NCBI GenBank assembly: GCA_036245805.1
Contig: BTRK01000003.1
Location: 8,866,001 to 8,930,000 of the forward strand
Length of the DNA stretch: 64,000 nucleotides
Source of the DNA: Pristionchus mayeri
Taxonomy: Eukaryota > Nematoda > Chromadorea > Rhabditida > Neodiplogasteridae
Direction of reading: 5' to 3'
Position 1 is the first letter of the stretch; the number at the start of each line of letters is the position of its first letter. Position numbers and translations under genes: made by a program. Positions 60,101-64,000 of the stretch are shown here, one piece after another. The notes below the pieces were generated by a model that saw only the letters and a list, made by a program, of their open reading frames with translations, was not told the origin of the DNA and did no database searches.

Positions 60101-63100
60101 CATCGTCAGAATGATCAGAATGTAAAGGGGCGAATATGGACGTCGTCAGAATTTTCAGAATGTATAGGGACGAATATGGACATCGTCATAATTTTCAGAA
60201 GGCATAGGGACGAATATGGACATCGTCAGAATGATCAGAATGTAAAGGGGCGAATATGGACGTCGTCAGAATTTTCAGAATATATAGGGACGAATATGGA
60301 CATCGTCATAATTTTCAGAAGGTATAGGGACGAATATGGACATCGTCAGAATTTTCAGAATGTAAAGGGGCGAATATGGACGTCGTCAGAATTTTCAGAA
60401 TATATAGGGACGAATATGGACATCGTCAGAATTTTCAGAATGTATAGGGACGAATATGGACATCGTCAGAATTTACAGAATGTATAGGGACGAATATGGA
60501 CATCGTCAGAATTTTCAGAATGTATAGGGACGAATATGGACATCGTCATAATTTCAGAAGGCATAGGGACGAATATGGACATCGTCAGAATGTTCAGAAT
60601 GTATAGGGACGAATATGGACGTCGTCAGAATTTTCAGAATGTATAGGGACGAATATGGGCGTCGTCAGAATGTTCAGAATGTATAGGGACGAATATGGAC
60701 ATCGTCATAATTTTCAGAAGGTATAGGGACGAATATGGACATCGTCAGAATTTTCTGAATGTATAGGGACGAATATGGACATCGTCATAATTTTCAGAAG
60801 GCATAAGGACGAATATGGACATCGTCAGAATGTTCAGAATGTAAAGGGACGAATATGGACGTCGTCAGAATTTTCAGAATATATAGGGACGAATATGGAC
60901 ATCGTCAGATTTTTCAGAATGTATAGGGACGAATATGGACATCGTCATAATTTTCAGAAGGTATAGGGACGAATATGGACATCGTCAGAATTTTCAGAAT
61001 GTATAGGGACGAATATGGACATCGTCAGAATTTACAGAATGTATAGGGACGAATATGGACATCGTCAGAATTTTCAGAATGTATAGGGACGAATATGGAC
61101 ATCGTCATAATTTCAGAAGGCATAGGGACGAATATGGACATCGTCAGAATGTTCAGAATGTATAGGGACGAATATGGACGTCGTCAGAATTTTCAGAATG
61201 TATAGGGACGAATATGGGCGTCGTCAGAATGTTCAGAATGTATAGGGACGAATATGGACATCGTCATAATTTTCAGAAGGTATAGGGACGAATATGGACA
61301 TCGTCAGAATTTTCTGAATGTATAGGGACGAATATGGACATCGTCATAATTTTCAGAAGGCATAAGGACGAATATGGACATCGTCAGAATGTTCAGAATG
61401 TAAAGGGACGAATATGGACGTCGTCAGAATTTTCAGAATATATAGGGACGAATATGGACATCGTCAGATTTTTCAGAATGTATAGGGACGAATATGGACA
61501 TCGTCATAATTTTCAGAAGGTATAGGGACGAATATGGACATCGTCAGAATTTTCAGAATGTATAGGGACGAATATGGACATCGTCACAATTTTCAGAATG
61601 TTTAGGGACGAATATGGGCGTCGTCAGAATGTTCAGAATGTATAGGGACGAATATGGACATCGTCATAATTTCAGAAGGCATAGGGACGAATATGGACAT
61701 CGTCAGAATGTTCAGAATGTATAGGGACGAATATGGACGTCGTCAGAATTTTCAGAATGTATAGGGACGAATATGGACGTCGTCAGAATTTTCAGAATGT
61801 ATAGGGACGAATATGGACATCGTCATAATTTTCAGAAGGTATAGGGACGAATATGGACATCGTCAGAATGATCAGAATGTAAAGGGGCGAATATGGACAT
61901 CGTCAGAATTTTCAGAATGTATAGGGACGAATATGGACATCGTCAGAATTTACAGAATGTATAGGGACGAATATGGACATCGTCAGAATTTTCAGAATGT
62001 ATAGGGACGAATATGGACATCGTCATAATTTCAGAAGGCATAGGGACGAATATGGACATCGTCAGAATGTTCAGAATGTATAGGGACGAATATGGACGTC
62101 GTCAGAATTTTCAGAATGTATAGGGACGAATATGGGCGTCGTCAGAATGTTCAGAATGTATAGGGACGAATATGGACATCGTCATAATTTTCAGAAGGTA
62201 TAGGGACGAATATGGACATCGTCAGAATTTTCTGAATGTATAGGGACGAATATGGACATCGTCATAATTTTCAGAAGGCATAAGGACGAATATGGACATC
62301 GTCAGAATGTTCAGAATGTAAAGGGACGAATATGGACGTCGTCAGAATTTTCAGAATATATAGGGACGAATATGGACATCGTCAGATTTTTCAGAATGTA
62401 TAGGGACGAATATGGACATCGTCATAATTTTCAGAAGGTATAGGGACGAATATGGACATCGTCAGAATTTTCAGAATGTATAGGGACGAATATGGACATC
62501 GTCACAATTTTCAGAATGTTTAGGGACGAATATGGGCGTCGTCAGAATGTTCAGAATGTATAGGGACGAATATGGACATCGTCATAATTTCAGAAGGCAT
62601 AGGGACGAATATGGACATCGTCAGAATGTTCAGAATGTATAGGGACGAATATGGACGTCGTCAGAATTTTCAGAATGTATAGGGACGAATATGGACATCG
62701 TCAGAATTTTCAGAATGTAAAGGGGCGAATATGGACATCGTCAGAATTTTCAGAATGTATAGGGACGAATATGGACATCGTCAGAATTTTCAGAATGTAT
62801 AGGGACGAATATGGACATCGTCATAATTTCAGAAGGCATAGGGACGAATATGGACATCGTCAGAATGTTCAGAATGTATAGGGACGAATATGGACGTCGT
62901 CAGAATTTTCAGAATGTATAGGGACGAATATGGGCGTCGTCAGAATGTTCAGAATGTATAGGGACGAATATGGACATCGTCATAATTTTCAGAAGGTATA
63001 GGGACGAATATGGACGTCAGAATTTTCAGAATGTATAGGGACGAATATGGACATCGTCATAATTTTCAGAAGGTATAGGGACGAATATGGACAGCGTCAA

Positions 63101-64000
63101 AATTTTCAGAATGTATAAGGTCGAATATGGACGTCGTCAGAATTTTCAGAATGTATAGGGACGAATATGGACATCGTCATAATTTTCAGAAGGCATAGGG
63201 ACGAATATGGACATCGTCAGAATGATCAGAATGTAAAGGGGCGAATATGGACGTCGTCAGAATTTTCAGAATATATAGGGACGAATATGGACATCGTCAT
63301 AATTTTCAGAAGGTATAGGGACGAATATGGACATCGTCAGAATTTTCAGAATGTATAGGGACGAATATGGACATCGTCAGAATTTTCAGAATGTAAAGGG
63401 GCGAATATGGACGTCGTCAGAATTTTCAGAATATATAGGGACGAATATGAACATCGTCATAATTTTCAGAAGGCATAGGGACGAATATGGACATCGTCAG
63501 AATGATCAGAATGTAAAGGGACGAATATGGACGTCGTCAGAATTTTCAGAATATATAGGGACGAATATGGACATTGTCAGAATGATCAGAATGTAAAGGG
63601 GCGAATATGGACATCGTCAGAATTTTCAGAATGTATAGGGACGAATATGGACATCGTCAGAATTTACAGAATGTATAGGGACGAATATGGACATCGTCAG
63701 AATTTTCAGAATGTATAGGGACGAATATGGACATCGTCATAATTTCAGAAGGCATAGGGACGAATATGGACATCGTCAGAATGTTCAGAATGTATAGGGA
63801 CGAATATGGACGTCGTCAGAATTTTCAGAATGTATAGGGACGAATATGGGCGTCGTCAGAATGTTCAGAATGTATAGGGACGAATATGGACATCGTCATA
63901 ATTTTCAGAAGGTATAGGGACGAATATGGACATCGTCAGAATTTTCAGAATGTATAGGGACGAATATGGACATCGTCATAATTTTCAGAAGGTATAGGGA
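51101..64000 (+). repeat. Second higher-order zone of the right array
   Basis: A different set of periods rules here: 516 bp (13 units with one 39-mer and one 37-mer, e.g. 55956/56472 and 57109/57625), 1153 bp (55956/57109), 796 bp (58624/59420 and 59260/60056), 559 bp (60775/61334) and 918 bp (61334/62252). Every figure equals a whole number of 40-mers minus the bases lost in the short units. Confidence 0.85.

Larger units (their letters stand above)
42001..64000 (+). repeat. 40 bp satellite, right array of the giant palindrome
   Basis: About 550 units in the opposite orientation to the left array, continuing past the window edge. Typical units read GTCAGAATTTTCAGAATG followed by TATAGGGACGAATATGGAC. 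The left array favours GCATAG where this one has GTATAG. A second type has GTAAAGGGGCGAA, a third CATAATTTTCAGAAGG, a fourth AGAATGATCAG. Units of 39 bp (CATAATTTCAG) and 37 bp (GGACGTCAGAATT) mark higher-order repeats. Apparent proteins of 60-143 residues beginning MDIV are by-products of the 120 bp (three-unit) reading cycle and stop wherever TATAG falls in frame. Confidence 0.97.

Noticed and set aside
41883..63718. Dozens of plus-strand frames starting MDIVRIF or MDIVIIF
   Set aside because: Same satellite artefact in the opposite array. The copies recur at higher-order repeat spacings, not as genes.
33938..64000. CRISPR array
   Set aside because: Units are contiguous with no unique spacers, and the genome is eukaryotic.

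Overview
This is nuclear DNA from a nematode, most likely a rhabditid relative. The best evidence is a gene piece at 16869-18211 that decodes across five phase-consistent exons into the last three membrane segments of a Str-type nematode chemoreceptor. Introns are short (44 to about 470 bp) with TTTCAG-like acceptors. An RTE-type retrotransposon, a mariner-type element and several foldback elements fit this assignment. No species can be named from the sequence alone.

Layout. (1) 1-14793: a polypyrimidine satellite with a 30-31 bp unit and several levels of higher-order repeats, ended by exactly 500 Ns (14794-15293). (2) 15294-16712: a 1.3 kb near-perfect palindrome. (3) 16869-20562: two convergent host genes, a 5'-incomplete chemoreceptor (+) and an unrecognised secreted protein (-). 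(4) 21118-25760: a mariner-like element with TA target duplication, an inverted-repeat element of a local family, and two compact hairpins, one flanked by a 9 bp direct repeat. (5) 25763-27208: a 5'-truncated RTE-type LINE with an intact reverse transcriptase frame. (6) 27209-30667: a foldback-type element whose long inverted termini include G-rich subrepeats. It carries a six-exon, 224-codon minus-strand gene whose splice phases all agree. (7) 30673-33900: host gene fragments (the 3' end of a protein kinase and one orphan exon) and repeat debris. (8) 33930-64000: a very large inverted duplication centred near 40700. Its arms hold a 40 bp satellite in opposite orientations, about 4.8 kb on the left and more than 22 kb on the right. 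The core between them contains mirrored tRNA-like sequences and a mirrored 60-codon reading frame.

Genes and repeats. Little of this window is host coding sequence. The readable genes lie between two satellite blocks and have been broken up by transposons. The most notable items are the foldback element with its unrecognised multi-exon gene and the satellite palindrome. In the palindrome, 40-mers become more decayed towards the centre and each arm has been homogenised to its own variants. Nearly all other reading frames in the window are by-products of tandem repeats whose unit length is not a multiple of three.
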